From Stercorarius parasiticus (taxonomy: Eukaryota; Chordata; Aves; Charadriiformes; Stercorariidae), in assembly GCA_013396915.1 (NCBI GenBank), contig VWZL01001298.1, positions 646,411 through 710,410 on the forward strand: a stretch of 64,000 nucleotides of DNA, in the 5' to 3' direction. The notes under the pieces are model-generated. The model worked only from the letters and a program-made list of their open reading frames with translations, did no database searches and was not told where the DNA came from. Both the position numbers and the translations under genes were made by a program. Below, in pieces: positions 49,601 through 61,830 of the stretch. Numbering within the stretch: position 1 is the stretch's first letter; the number at the start of each line of letters is the position of its first letter.

Positions 49601-49880
49601 TCTGCTTGTTCTATTGATCAGATGACCCTGAAGGGGTGAACTGTAAATCAGAGAGAGGATCTCTAGCAAAGACATTGTTTAAGCTACTGAGATGTTTTAT
49701 AAGGTATTCAGCACAAAATACATTGGTGAACTGAGAGCCTATCCAGATTTTGGAAAGCATGAAAAAAATATTGACATGGTTGGTAGCTCCAAGCACAGAA
49801 AACTCAAAACATAAAATCTAATGCTGTAAGGCGTTCTAGAAGAGTGGTTGGAAATGACAGATTAGCTGTCTTTGTTTAAA
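46613..49880. other. AT-rich non-coding stretch, no gene seen
   Basis: No gene, domain or recognised repeat seen. Confidence 0.5.
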
Positions 49881-49966
49881 TTCTGTCCCTGCCCATGGCA
49901 GGGGGGTTGGAACTAGATGGTCTTTAAGGTCCCTTCCAACCTAAACCATTCTGTGATTCTATGAAA
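49881..49966 (+). mobile_element. CR1 LINE 3' end fragment
   Basis: 'ttctgtccctgcccatggca', 'ggttggaactagatggtctt', 'taaggtcccttccaacctaa' and the tail 'ccattctgtgattctatgaa'. Extremely 5' truncated. Confidence 0.92.
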
Positions 49967-51768
49967 TTATGTGTCTCTTAAATGCAAAAGAGTATTCCTG
50001 AAATGTTTTCCATATCTGCCAAATTCATGTTGGTTTATGTGTGTCATTCCATGCAAAATACTTAGTAGGTCAGTTTATGAAAATAATTTGCAAATCACCA
50101 TAAGCATCACTTTATTTTTCTAGCACTGACGAAAGTTGAGCTTGTATGTGTTTATAGGAAGACTGCAGGGCAAACTACAACACACAAGCATGTTCCCCAC
50201 ACTGCCTCTTTGGAATATCTCTCTCAAGCAATCTGTTTTGTTTTCTATCAGGGACTTTTAGTGAACCACAGCCCTGTTCAAAACAGGTTTCCCCTGAGAG
50301 ATAACTAGATCCAGAACAGTGGAAATGTACAGAGTTGCAGGTGTTAGATGTCGTTACACTGGCCTGTCCACATTTAAGTTTTATGCCCTGTCCCTTCTCA
50401 AGATTCATACGGCCTCTTTTTGCGCTCTAGACTGTCTTCTCCTCTCCACTCTTAGTTCTGTCAACAGGATTAGTTTCTCCCTTTCAGGTCTTTTTACTGG
50501 TTGAGAGCCAGATTATGAGGAGAGAAAATACACCCTGTCCTCTTATAATGAAGGAAAAATTCCATTCTCCACAGTTCAGCTGAAAACATGAAGTTTCAGT
50601 TGAACTGAGGGAATTATGGCATGACTTGACTGTCAAGCAAGATCTGTAATATTGAAGAGTTTTGGTTTTCTTTTGTTTTTTTAGGATATGGCGTTCTTGA
50701 TGGACACCATTAGGAAATGTGTTTCTGATCACTATCGTGGTCTCTAACCTTTGGCTAGGAGTCCTTCACCTGTACCTGCCTTTTCAGTGTTGGAATAATC
50801 AACAGTAAAAAAAGAACTAATTTATATATTCAGTTTTCAGAAGTGGAAACTCAGTCAGAGATTGAGTTGTTGGGATTTGTTGTTCCAGCAACTGAGGTCT
50901 TATATGGTGTAGACCATAGCAGGTATGGTTATGTAAAAGATTTTTGGTAGAGTATGGATAAGATTGTGTGGCTGATGGTGTTAACTGAAAGAAGGGTTAA
51001 CCACCACATTTGTGCAGTGAACCGGACAAGAAAAACTTTGTTGTAATTTCTGAAGGTATTGCAACTACATGCAGTTGGTACTGCATATTCATAAGATCAG
51101 ATATGAAACAGAAAAATGAACCAACTCTGTTATTGATGCCTGGGAATGCTGGCCTGTTACTTTCCCATACAGTAAGCAGATATTTCATCTTTTTCTAAGC
51201 TTTCCTTGGATACTTCAGTCTCCTTTTAATCAAGTGCTGCTTTAGCTCAGCTGTTATAGCTGTGTGGCTTTTACTAAGCAATGTTTGGCTCTTCCCAGAT
51301 CCTCTTACTCATTTGATACACAGCAATAGAGAAGAGACACAGATTCAATTCCCATGACTAGGCCAATACACAGTAGGAACTTAAAATAGCATCCAATTAA
51401 TTAAACAACAGCAACAAAAAAAAAAACCCCAAACAAACAGTAAAGCAGAATTTACCAGAATAAGAAAATCCTGTATTACAGTGAGATGCTATCTCAACCA
51501 ATCCTGTGCTGTTTACTTAAATACCAGAAAAGTAGCTTTAAAATTCTCAGGAGGAATGCAGATTCTGATGGTTCACTGTGAATAGAAATGTAGTCACAAA
51601 TAGCCCTCTCAATAAGATCCTTCTAACGATCTGGATGCAAAGGAAGAAAACTGTGCTTTGCCATATAAAGCTACTGCTGTTGTCAAATTAAAGCTGAACT
51701 GGAGCAGCTGAAGCATGAGCAGTATCTTTCAGACAGCAGTGGAGACAAGCATTGTGGGAGGTTCCAGT

Positions 51769-51834
51769 TCCAGGGGGCTTGGAACTAGATGACCTTTAAG
51801 GTCCCTTCCAACCAGAACCATTCTGTGATTCTAC
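51769..51834 (+). mobile_element. CR1 LINE 3' end fragment
   Basis: 'ccagggggcttggaactaga', 'tgacctttaaggtcccttcc' and tail 'ccattctgtgattctac'. It shares the same terminal segment as the copy at 49881-49966 in the same orientation. Confidence 0.9.
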
Positions 51835-54800
51835 GCCTGTCTCCTGCTGTTTTCTTGGGAGGGAGCAACTGGTGAATCTGTACAAGGGAACAGTAAAAGA
51901 AGATCCAATCCAAAATCCAGTAAAGATCAGGGAATCTTTCCATTACCTTCATGGGCTGTAGATAATGGCACAAATGACTGACTTACACTTACTGTGATGT
52001 GGGGATGGAGTACAACCATTCATCAGTGTAGCAGCAACAGCATTTGTAGAAAAACACAAAATCAAATCTGTGAGAAGAATCTCTGTGCTGTTTTAACATG
52101 AATATCTAAAAGGTTAGATGAATAGGGATTGTGTTTGAATATTTAGCTACTTAATTAAATTTTAACTTATTTTTAGTCATACATAGAAGTTTCTTATGGC
52201 ACATACATAGTAGACATCTGTGAGTTATTTTCTCTGTTATCATAATAATATATAGTTGAATAAAAAAAAAGCTATAAATGGCTGTAATTTTTTCTCTTTT
52301 ATGCTTCAGTGTATTAACCTGTTTGGATAATTTATATAATTGAGAGTATGATTATAAATGCTGTCATCTGCATGACCAAGACTAAAATATGGATATATAA
52401 AAGTAGACATTAAAACTGGAGAAAAATAAGAAGAGCTGGAAAATTCCTTCCTGGCCTCACCCTTCTGCAGATTTCACCAGTGGTATTACAATAGCTATGA
52501 AAACACTGAGCCAGAAATTACAAAGTCATTTGGACATAAAAGAAGGAGAGATCTGATCAGTGTCACTTTTCTTTCTGAGAAGAACTAAACTGATCCTTGC
52601 AAGAGGTTTGGGAATTTTCAGGACTAGAAAATAATTTTCTACACCTTTTCTAGCATGTAGATATCTACTGCTTTAAGTAAGAACGATCAGAACCCTTTAT
52701 AATTACGAGGTTTTAGCACTTTGTAGTCATTGTGGTCAGGTCTAAATACAAGGCAGAAGAAAAGTCCAGCTCCAGATTGGAGCATCATTCTGATTTGGAA
52801 AGTCATTTGAACATTACTCCTACTCCCATTATGTTGTGACTCATAACGTACTCTAGGCAAAAGAAACAATACTGAATAAGTTCCTGAAAAAAACACCTCA
52901 GGAGCTGAAACAAAAAGTAAATAAAGCTTTTATTGTCTTTAATAGTCTTCTGTCATCTTTGACTGTTGAATGTATGTGTGTTTGTTATTTACCATAACAC
53001 AAACCCATATATTTCTTCCTATCCATCAATTTTCAAGTAAGTAATAATACTAATACTGCTGCTAGTACTAATAATAATGATACCACTTCTGATACTGATA
53101 ACAATAGTATTAATACTATTACTATGTTATAACACATACTCTTCCAAATTTGTAAATCATATCTGCATTTTGGCCAATTTTATTTGGCTGTAAATTATGA
53201 AATTTAAGCATCTGTGGTGTATTGCAGGGTAGACCCACTCAATGCTTTGTCAGCTTACAGATGACTCGTGTATCTCTGTCCTGTTAGATTATTTTAATTA
53301 TCCGCACTAAATTATCTGTAGATGCCAACTGTTATTGGTAAATACAGCTTGTTTTAGGGACAGTGTAATAGTCACAAAATTGTACAAGAATATCATTGCA
53401 AGAACCTTAATGTTATTATTAAACTCTTGTTTTCTTGTAAAATGCTTGTTATTTTGGCTGCTTATCCTTTCTGGAAATCAGAATATTTATGGAATACACT
53501 AATAACAAGAAAGAATCTATTAATAGCTTAAAGCCCATTGTGATCTTTAAACATACTGGCTAACAATAAGTGAGCTTTGGTGGTGACAGTTTTATAGACA
53601 TTTATGAAACAGCAATCAAAGTTTTAATTAACCTTTAGTTGTTTAATAGTATGTTGTTTTCAGGCTTTCCATTTGGAATGTCCAGTACTCCTTTGTCTCT
53701 CTTGCTTTTTGTAGTGTTTGGTAAGTGGTATAAAATCATTTAAATAAACTGAGATCTTACATCTGCTAAGTTACTAGACTTCTCTGTTTCTTACTATTGG
53801 ATGGCTGTCTTTCGGTTGTCTTTTATAACGTCAGTTTATTTCCTTCAGAAAAAAAATACGGTGGAGTTTCGTGAAAATTTCAGTGATAATGATATTGAGT
53901 GAAATTTATTATTTTTTATATTTTTTGTATTTTTAGTTGAATAGGAAGGAAAATCCCGTTACATGAGAGACTGCAAAACAATCTATCAGTTTATATTATG
54001 CTATGCTGCCTATTAGTGCTGTCTAGAGACCTTGGGATACCAGTTTGAAGGAGGCCCTGAGATTCACTCTGTGGCTTTGATGCTTAATACTTCACATCTG
54101 CTGCAGAGTTAATGTTCAGGTCATACAAGCATGTTCAGACCAACTTTACAGTATATGTAATGTTTGCCCTACTTGGAGTGCAATGTAGCATGGATGGGTT
54201 TATGTTAGGCAAACTGGATTTTCTGTGCACATACAGCGCTGTAATAACAGGTGCTATACTAAGGTCCCCTAATAAGGTCTGGCAGTAATTTCTTAAAAAA
54301 CTGGACAGTGGTGAGATCACCTAATTCCTAAACATAGCGCAAGAACTCTGTAGTACCAAAGAGAGTCACGGAATATTATGAGATGTAAAGGAACAAAAGG
54401 TGTAAAAATAGTAAGAGGTTTATGTAATAGAAACAGCTGGCATTGCCACATTGAACAGTACAATATATGATTCAGATCCATGTTCTTTCACAGACTTTTT
54501 TTGTTGAAAGTAGTTACACTTTTTCTTGCCAATGAATGAAAGGATCCAGGACACATCTGTTTTCTTCCAACACTGCTAATTCATAGAAGAGAGGCACTTT
54601 GGGATATGCTCTGAATAAGATTACTCAAGATGACAAGAAAAAAGGCTTCCTTCCCCCAAAAAACACCCCAAAAACCAAAACCAAAACAAAAAAACTCATA
54701 AAGGACAATTTGTAATTGACCTATTTTGATCTCTTTCATATTACCTTTTCATGAGGTTGACTACCTCACACTGGCAATTGCTGGCTCCTTTCTGTAAATC

Positions 54801-57800
54801 TTTCACTTTATGTGAGGAGTGCCCCAAAGTTTTAATTTTATTTATACTGAATGATGGCAGCCAACAAGACAGAATATGCTAAGGCAATCCCTGTTAATGA
54901 TATGTATATTATATCTAGCTTTTGTGTTGGGTCTTTGCACAAACCTTCAGCATAGGCTTCTAGCCAGTATGAATTGGCTTAAAAATGAATCCTGTTACGC
55001 TCTTCTGCCATCTGGATTTGAAGGAAAATTCAATTCTTAGAACTGTATCAGCACAACAGTCATCTATTAGCCAGGTCATTATCATTGCAACATCATGGGT
55101 AAAAAAAAATTAGAGAAGCTGGCCAAGATGGTAGTAGCAAAGGAGACAGTTTCATTGTCTTTCTGGTAAACTGTTCTTGTTGGTCATTTTGTTCGAAGCA
55201 GACGGTACTTCTACTACGTTCCCCTTCTTCCTAAAAGATATCATCTTCTTTCCTGTTGTGTTGTGTTGAGCAGAGGGTGCTCCTGGTTGAGAAGAAGAGG
55301 AGGCACAGGGCAAGAAGCAGTTGGCAGGGATGGTCCTATTGCCAGAAAACAGATGATAGTAGTGAGTATGTGTGGGTGAGTGCTACTGCACAGGAAGACC
55401 CTGGCTCCTCTATACTAGCCATCTGTCATTTAACGAACTAAAATGTATTACACAGAAATACTGTGTATGAAAGGCTTTGCACACATAGCATGTGCCCTCT
55501 AAAGCCTCCAATAAATTGTATGTACAGTCTGTATAAGGATGGCCTCAGACTATACGAGTAAAATGAGCTTGGGATGGAAGTAACTGGCCTGGAGAAGAAA
55601 GGACTAAATTTCAGTATTTCACATAATACTACTCTTCATTACTAGCCACTATTTTACAGTTCTGTTTTAACTCCCATTTTAACTCCATTTAAGAGATCAG
55701 AAGGGAACAAAAATTCTAATAAGGACTATAGAGTTGCAGAGAGATGTGATGGCTCATCAAACTGAACAGAAGGAAACCACTGGTGTATGCTGGATGGAAA
55801 AGTATTTTAATTTTTCCAAAGTAAGGAACAGATGATAGGTGCTAGGATGACTGGCAAGGCCACATAGTGACTGCCAAACAAAGGTGACTGTGTGCAGACA
55901 CTGAGAGACTTCATGGAACACAGTCTGAAGAACAAAGATGGAGATTACAGTAGTCTACAGTGTAGGTTAGAAGAAATGGAGGAGGATGGAAGACAGGAAG
56001 CTGCTAGATTACCTTAGTATTTGTTCATACTGCTGAATAAGAGGACTTGGAGGGCCAAGTCCTGGAAAAAAAGGATGGCCCATTAAGGAACAAAACCACA
56101 GGGATAAGTCAGAAGAAGGACCTTGTTGAAGGAGAAGAAACACAGGAACATGTTACCTAGACTGATGATTGAGATTGAGAAATGAGCCAAAGGTGGCATT
56201 AAGGAAGAATTAGGATTAGAAACAGCGTGTTTCTAACCTGTAGAAGGGCATGCATTTTTCAGGAAAGGAAAGTAAAAATCAAGGAGATGGTCAAAGAGTA
56301 TGCTTGAATGTACCAGAATGAAGGAAACAGAGAATGGTGTGACCTTTCTTTCAGAGTCTAACGTCCCCTAGTCACCAGGACAGGGTTGGATATGGGTGGA
56401 GATCTTTGCAACACAAAAAATTTAAATAATTACTTCTGAGTAAATTTTAGTAATTTAGTAATTAAAGTAATTTTAGACAGTATTGAGTTTTCTTTGCTCA
56501 GAGTAAAAGGGACTGATGAGAAGAAAAAGTATCAAGGGCAGGGATAATGTGACAATTGACAAGTTTCTAAATAAAATTATACGGTTCCAAGGAACTGAAA
56601 CACATAGCTGAAGTTTTTTTAACCATATAAAGAAAAAAGAGTGTTAAAGAAAATAGTGGGCCTTCCATTCATGTGCACTACAACTCATGCTTAATATTGT
56701 CCAGACATGAGCCCAAGATTAGGGAAAAAGTACTCTCTGCTTTCATTATGGATAATGCAGTTTCTGGGGGCAAAGGCAATATGCCTACTGGGACTGAAGA
56801 AAGTGGCAGACAACTGCTGTTCCAGTCCTAGAAACAGTAAGTTAGATAAGGGGGAAAAAAAATTAGCAAATGAATAATATGCATGCACACCAACCTGCTG
56901 TAATTTTGATTCTGTAAGCCATAATTTCTATGACAATTCCTTATCAATGTAACAGATAGTACTTAAATGAATATAATTATTTAAAAATCAGCACATTTAT
57001 ATTATTTTACCTTGTATTATATGTTTCTAACCTTTTTCTACTACCCTGAATGCTGATAAGGATGAATAGATTCAGAATTTCCATTTGTTAAGTGAGTCAG
57101 GGGCTGCATATGTACCTGAACCAATGTGTGAAACACATTGCTTTTTATTACTTTGGTTACTAGAATATAATAGAAACAAGTAACAGCACTTCTATAAGCA
57201 GCACTCCGCTGTATGTAGTCCTACATAAAGTGTATAAACTGTACAAAGAGAATTTTCACCTAAATAAACTTTAAAACAGTATTTGTACAGAGGTATTATT
57301 CAGTAGGAAAAGAAATCCATTAAAGTGATGTAAAGAAAAAGCAAATCATGTTCTCTCAATAACTGGACCAGTTAGGATGCCAGTTATTGATTTAGTCTGG
57401 GATACCGGAACACTAAATCTTCTGCTGTATCCAAGCACAGTATATCTTTTGGAACTCTCATGGTGATTTATTTTTTATGTTTAAAAAATAAGAATCCTAT
57501 TTAAGGACAGAGACCTATCTTCATGTAGCCACATTTTGTTTACTGGGAGAAATTACTAGCTTTTGCTGAAATTTCCTTGCATAAGAATTGTCTTTTAGGT
57601 ATAATATTTTTTTCCACTGGTGTTGTCCAGGCATTGAAGCATTGTTATTTTGTGCCTCTCCAGTGTGACTTGATGACTTGCCCAAACATAGGCCTTCTAA
57701 TTTTTCCTCCTATTTCAGAGATTGTTTCCTACATGTATTTACTATCTTGTAAAATATTTCCAAATAGAAAGGTCAAGCTTCTCACTACACAATGGTGGGA

Positions 57801-60800
57801 TAGGGAAAAAGGACAATGACTGAGAATGTTTGCTTGCTGAAGTCAGTCAGGGGAGCACAAGCGCGACCTTGGTCCCACAAACAACATTAACAGCATCTAT
57901 AATATAAATCAATATAATAGCTATTTCTCCTACGATAAATGTTGTAAGAATAATAGAATAGGTTTTTTGTGAAGCATGAGGTCAGAACCACCCCCTAATA
58001 AATACTGTGCAATTGGGTAAGTACTTGCAGCAGGCCCTCATGTGTTAGGTTACATGTCCTCTGTCTATTCTGACACCAAGAGGTTTCAGAATGAAGTGGG
58101 TCTCCTTGGCTTGGCAGACTTATGTCTGATTAGCACCAACAAAAATGTTCAAGGTGGTGTCTGAGCAAGGTATAGTGGAGGCATTAGCACCAAGCTTCTC
58201 AAATTTGCCTCAAAAAATCCAGGAATTTGGCAGGAATACTGCAACGTACTGAAAAATACAAGATAATAATTCTGCTAGCACTATATATGATAGATTCTTC
58301 AGATACATCAGGTGAATATAGTAGATTAAACCAGAATTATGCATATAGATAATATGAATTCATGGAGTCCGAGTGATATTCTTGAGTATTCCTGGAGGAT
58401 ATACAGCTGTTATATTCTAGCCCATAAAGCTACAACATCTAAGAAGTTACTGTCTTCTGTTGCTTGCTCTGCTCCTTGTCTAAAAGGCTCCTTGTAAGAT
58501 TTGTCCATCTGCAGGGAGCTAGAGGTGACTAAGATTATACCTGAAACCACTGCTGGCTTACCTACAAGTTGTTTGTCAAAGCCCTAACATCTAAATAAAC
58601 TTGGTCATTGGTACCTTGGATTCTCAGAAATGACACCTCAGTGAACATAAAAGACTGAACACCACAAAGGATTTTCTAGATCATTACATACTGCCAGAAA
58701 ACACAAGCAGAAGATCAGAGCAACTCAAGGACTGGATCATTTTGAGTATACTTCTAAAACATAATACGTGGTCAGGAGCCATGTGGTCAGGATGCAGATT
58801 TGGTCAGAGGAGACAGATGACAACTTGACGCTCACCAGGAAGACAAAGCCTTGCCTGAGAAAAATGAAAAAGCAGAGTTAGCTTGCAAGATGAGACTACA
58901 CATATTCTTTTATTTGTAGTTATACCTCATTCCCTGAATAAAGGGAAGGCAAATTAGCACATGATCTCATGTAATTGCTGTCTCAGCAACATATTTCCTT
59001 TATATTTTTCACAGCCTCAATATATCATATCGTAGTAAGAGTTCAGACAACTAAAGCAGTGAAAAACATTAATATCAATTTTTTGCTATTTGTTTCTAGT
59101 CTTCGTTGGCATATTTCTACCATTGTTTGGGTAGTGAAAGCAAATTAGCTGTTTTTTGCTGTTGTTTACAAGAGATAGCTAGTGTTACCTATACTAAGCG
59201 TCCAAAAACCACAGGTCTGAATGGAAATAAAATAATGATTTTTAATAGCTATTTTTATTTGATTTTCAGTTTTTGAGTTCTTAGATCACATTCTATACTG
59301 CGGTGAGGGATAGAAGTGCTAAAAGCAGAGGAAGAAACAACCTAGAAATTCTTATGTAATCAAACGACTCCAGATGGGGTTTTAAGGAAAATAACAATAA
59401 CTGGGAGCTTGCAATAAAACTGTGAGAGCTGGCAATAATTAAATTTCATTTTCTGAAAAAAAAAAAAAAGGAATGTAATAATTCTTGGCAAACCACTCTA
59501 ATAGAATTTTATTTATTTACTTTTGTACTAGAATTTAAAATAAACTGTAGAAAGAATTCTATTCCTGTGTTGTTTTGTGAATATGAAACTGAATATGATC
59601 TGACGATTGCCTGTCCACTCCACAAATGTGTAAGCATGAAAGCTTTCCTCTGAACCCTCACTGACTTCAGAACTTAATGAACTTCTTTTACATGCTTAAA
59701 TCAATTCTTATCTTGTGCCATTACTAGGATACAACTGCTGAAGAAATTAACAGAAGCAAACACATTTATTGAAATTTAGTATTAAATTTTCATTTCTGCG
59801 AGAATACCTTTTGAACTTATTCCAGATAATTTTACCTGCAGTCTGCATTGTATTTATAATATTTCTGTTTAATGGAAAATACAGACGTTTCTGTAGTATT
59901 TATTCTTATATATTTTCTGTCTCTAGAGGAAGCAGTTCTGTTAAGTAAAAAGTGTGTCTAAAAACTTAAATCAACAGACACAGAGTCTCACTTTGTTACT
60001 CTAAACTCAGCCACAGTAGGAAAGGAAAGTTCAAAGTTACAACTTTGCATCGCTGCCAAAATACACGAGCCCTATCTCACTGGATTGAGTCAGTTGAGTC
60101 CCACTGTGATGATGGAGTTCAGGCTGCAAGAAGAGTTCATGTTGGGCTGACTCTGCAGTACCACCCTAGAATGCAATGTGCAGTATCTGTTTTGTATTCC
60201 TTTGGGCTGGGAATTTATAGCAAACACTGCTTTTGGGAACAGCGTTAGCAACTGAAACACTGCTGCACAAAGTGGCCTCCCAGTAACTCTTAGCTACTGC
60301 CACAGTGCGCACAGATAATAAAAATAGAATCTTGCTTGTTCATCTGAAGTAGTTTCTGAACTGTCAATTTAAGTGATTGTAAATAAATGTAACTTAAATC
60401 TGATAGTCAACCGAGACAAACACAAAGCCATTTAGCTTAGAATTTCAGGTAAAAAAAATCCAGCAAGATAACTGAGGCAAAATGGATATTATACCAAGAT
60501 GTCAAAACCCTCCTATCTTAGAATAGGAGCAAGTATTTTCTCTTCTTAAAAAGCTAGTGCCTGTAAAATAATACATAACAGTAATGTAAGTACATTGATA
60601 AAACTAGACTAAGTGTTTTTTAATTGCTGAAAATGTTTTTTGACTAAACTACCAATGCTTATATTTTGTTCCAATTTGTTTGTTTTCCTAAGGTCTTTTT
60701 CTTTTTTTTTAAAGACAGCATGAATTGTTAAACAAAGACCTGAAAATCATATGCCTTGGCTCTGTTCTGAGCAAAAACATCGCTGGGTTCTGATTTATGC

Positions 60801-61179
60801 CCTGTTTGATAACTGTAGCTTTATTAAGGCTACTGCTGTGCAGTCTGCTGTGACTTAACCTGACTACACCTTAACCTCTCCACCATGTAAAAAGCTATAC
60901 TTAAATGAATTTTGCAGCTTGCCTGAGATATTGAAATTAAAACTTCTGTCCAAAATCCTATTATTTCTGAATAATAGAAGCTTAAAATGTAACATTCTTT
61001 TTTTAAAATGAAAGCTGAAATTCTTATTTAATTAATTCCAGGACTTACTCCTTTAATCTCTCCGCAGTCAGAAAATTAGTATGTTCCAGTGCATTGCTCA
61101 CCAGTGTGCAATACTAAAACATACAGACTGCTGTAAAACTGATTTCTAATACTAAAAATGGGTAGACTGTGAGGCACTT
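51835..61179. other. AT-rich non-coding stretch, no gene seen
   Basis: No young CR1 copy was found here. A degenerate trinucleotide repeat lies at 53041-53125. Much of 55250-56350 is purine-rich on the + strand. Only short featureless open frames are present. Confidence 0.5.
53041..53125. repeat. Degenerate AAT/ACT trinucleotide repeat
   Basis: Runs of aat, act and gat triplets (e.g. aataatactaatact, actaataataatgat, agtattaatactatt) form an imperfect microsatellite of about 28 units. Confidence 0.8.
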
Positions 61180-61830
61180 TCATATGTTTGTGGCTCTCGT
61201 GTTGTATTCATGTGCATGAATGTAATGGGCTGGTAAGAGTGAGGATGTGTAGGTGTATGTTCGCAGCTGCCATCCCTAGGGTTAGGGAGAGTCTCATCTG
61301 TGTCCTCTGCATAGTCTACAAAGTTTGGGTGGTCGTGGACTGCGTTGCCCCTTCCAGCGACCACTCCTTGGGTTAAGAAGGGTATCGTGTCTTAGTCATT
61401 GAGCCTGGGTGGCCACGTACTCTTCACACCCTCTTTCAGGGTGATGGAACTCAGCTCTTCGTTTTCCCCACGACCCTTCCATAACCAGGTGACTATCCCA
61501 GTTTGTCTATGACACAGGCTACACACCACATGCAAGGTCAAAGCTCAGCTCCTTCCTGGGCTTTAATTTCACTAAGAAACAAATTAACAATGAAACAATC
61601 AACTCCCAAAGCTCCGCTAAACCCATCTCTTCATCTTACTGTAACACAAACCCAATCTCCCTCTGCCAGGACAGCCAAACTCTGGAATCTGCTTCCTCTT
61701 TTTAATTACCTCCAGCTGTTGGTCCCTCCCTCTAGGCCTCATGTTGCTGGCAGGTGCTATGGGGTGGGGCAAACTTCATCCTCACATCCAGAACACTGTT
61801 AACTACCTCCTTCCTCCATGCTTTGTTCCG
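61180..61830. other. GC-richer block, unassigned
   Basis: Composition rises above the surrounding AT-rich DNA, with pyrimidine-rich segments on the + strand (61600-61740). A 99-codon + frame at 61503-61802 is rich in Ser, Thr and Pro and shows no domain. It could be an unrecognised repeat, a decayed processed pseudogene or conserved non-coding DNA. Confidence 0.35.

Noticed and set aside
51242..51346. tRNA-like A-box (tagctcagctgttatagc) and B-box-like (agattcaattccc) strings
   Set aside because: Spacing of about 85 bases is too long for a tRNA gene and no cloverleaf is visible. It could be a decayed tRNA-derived SINE but I cannot support that.
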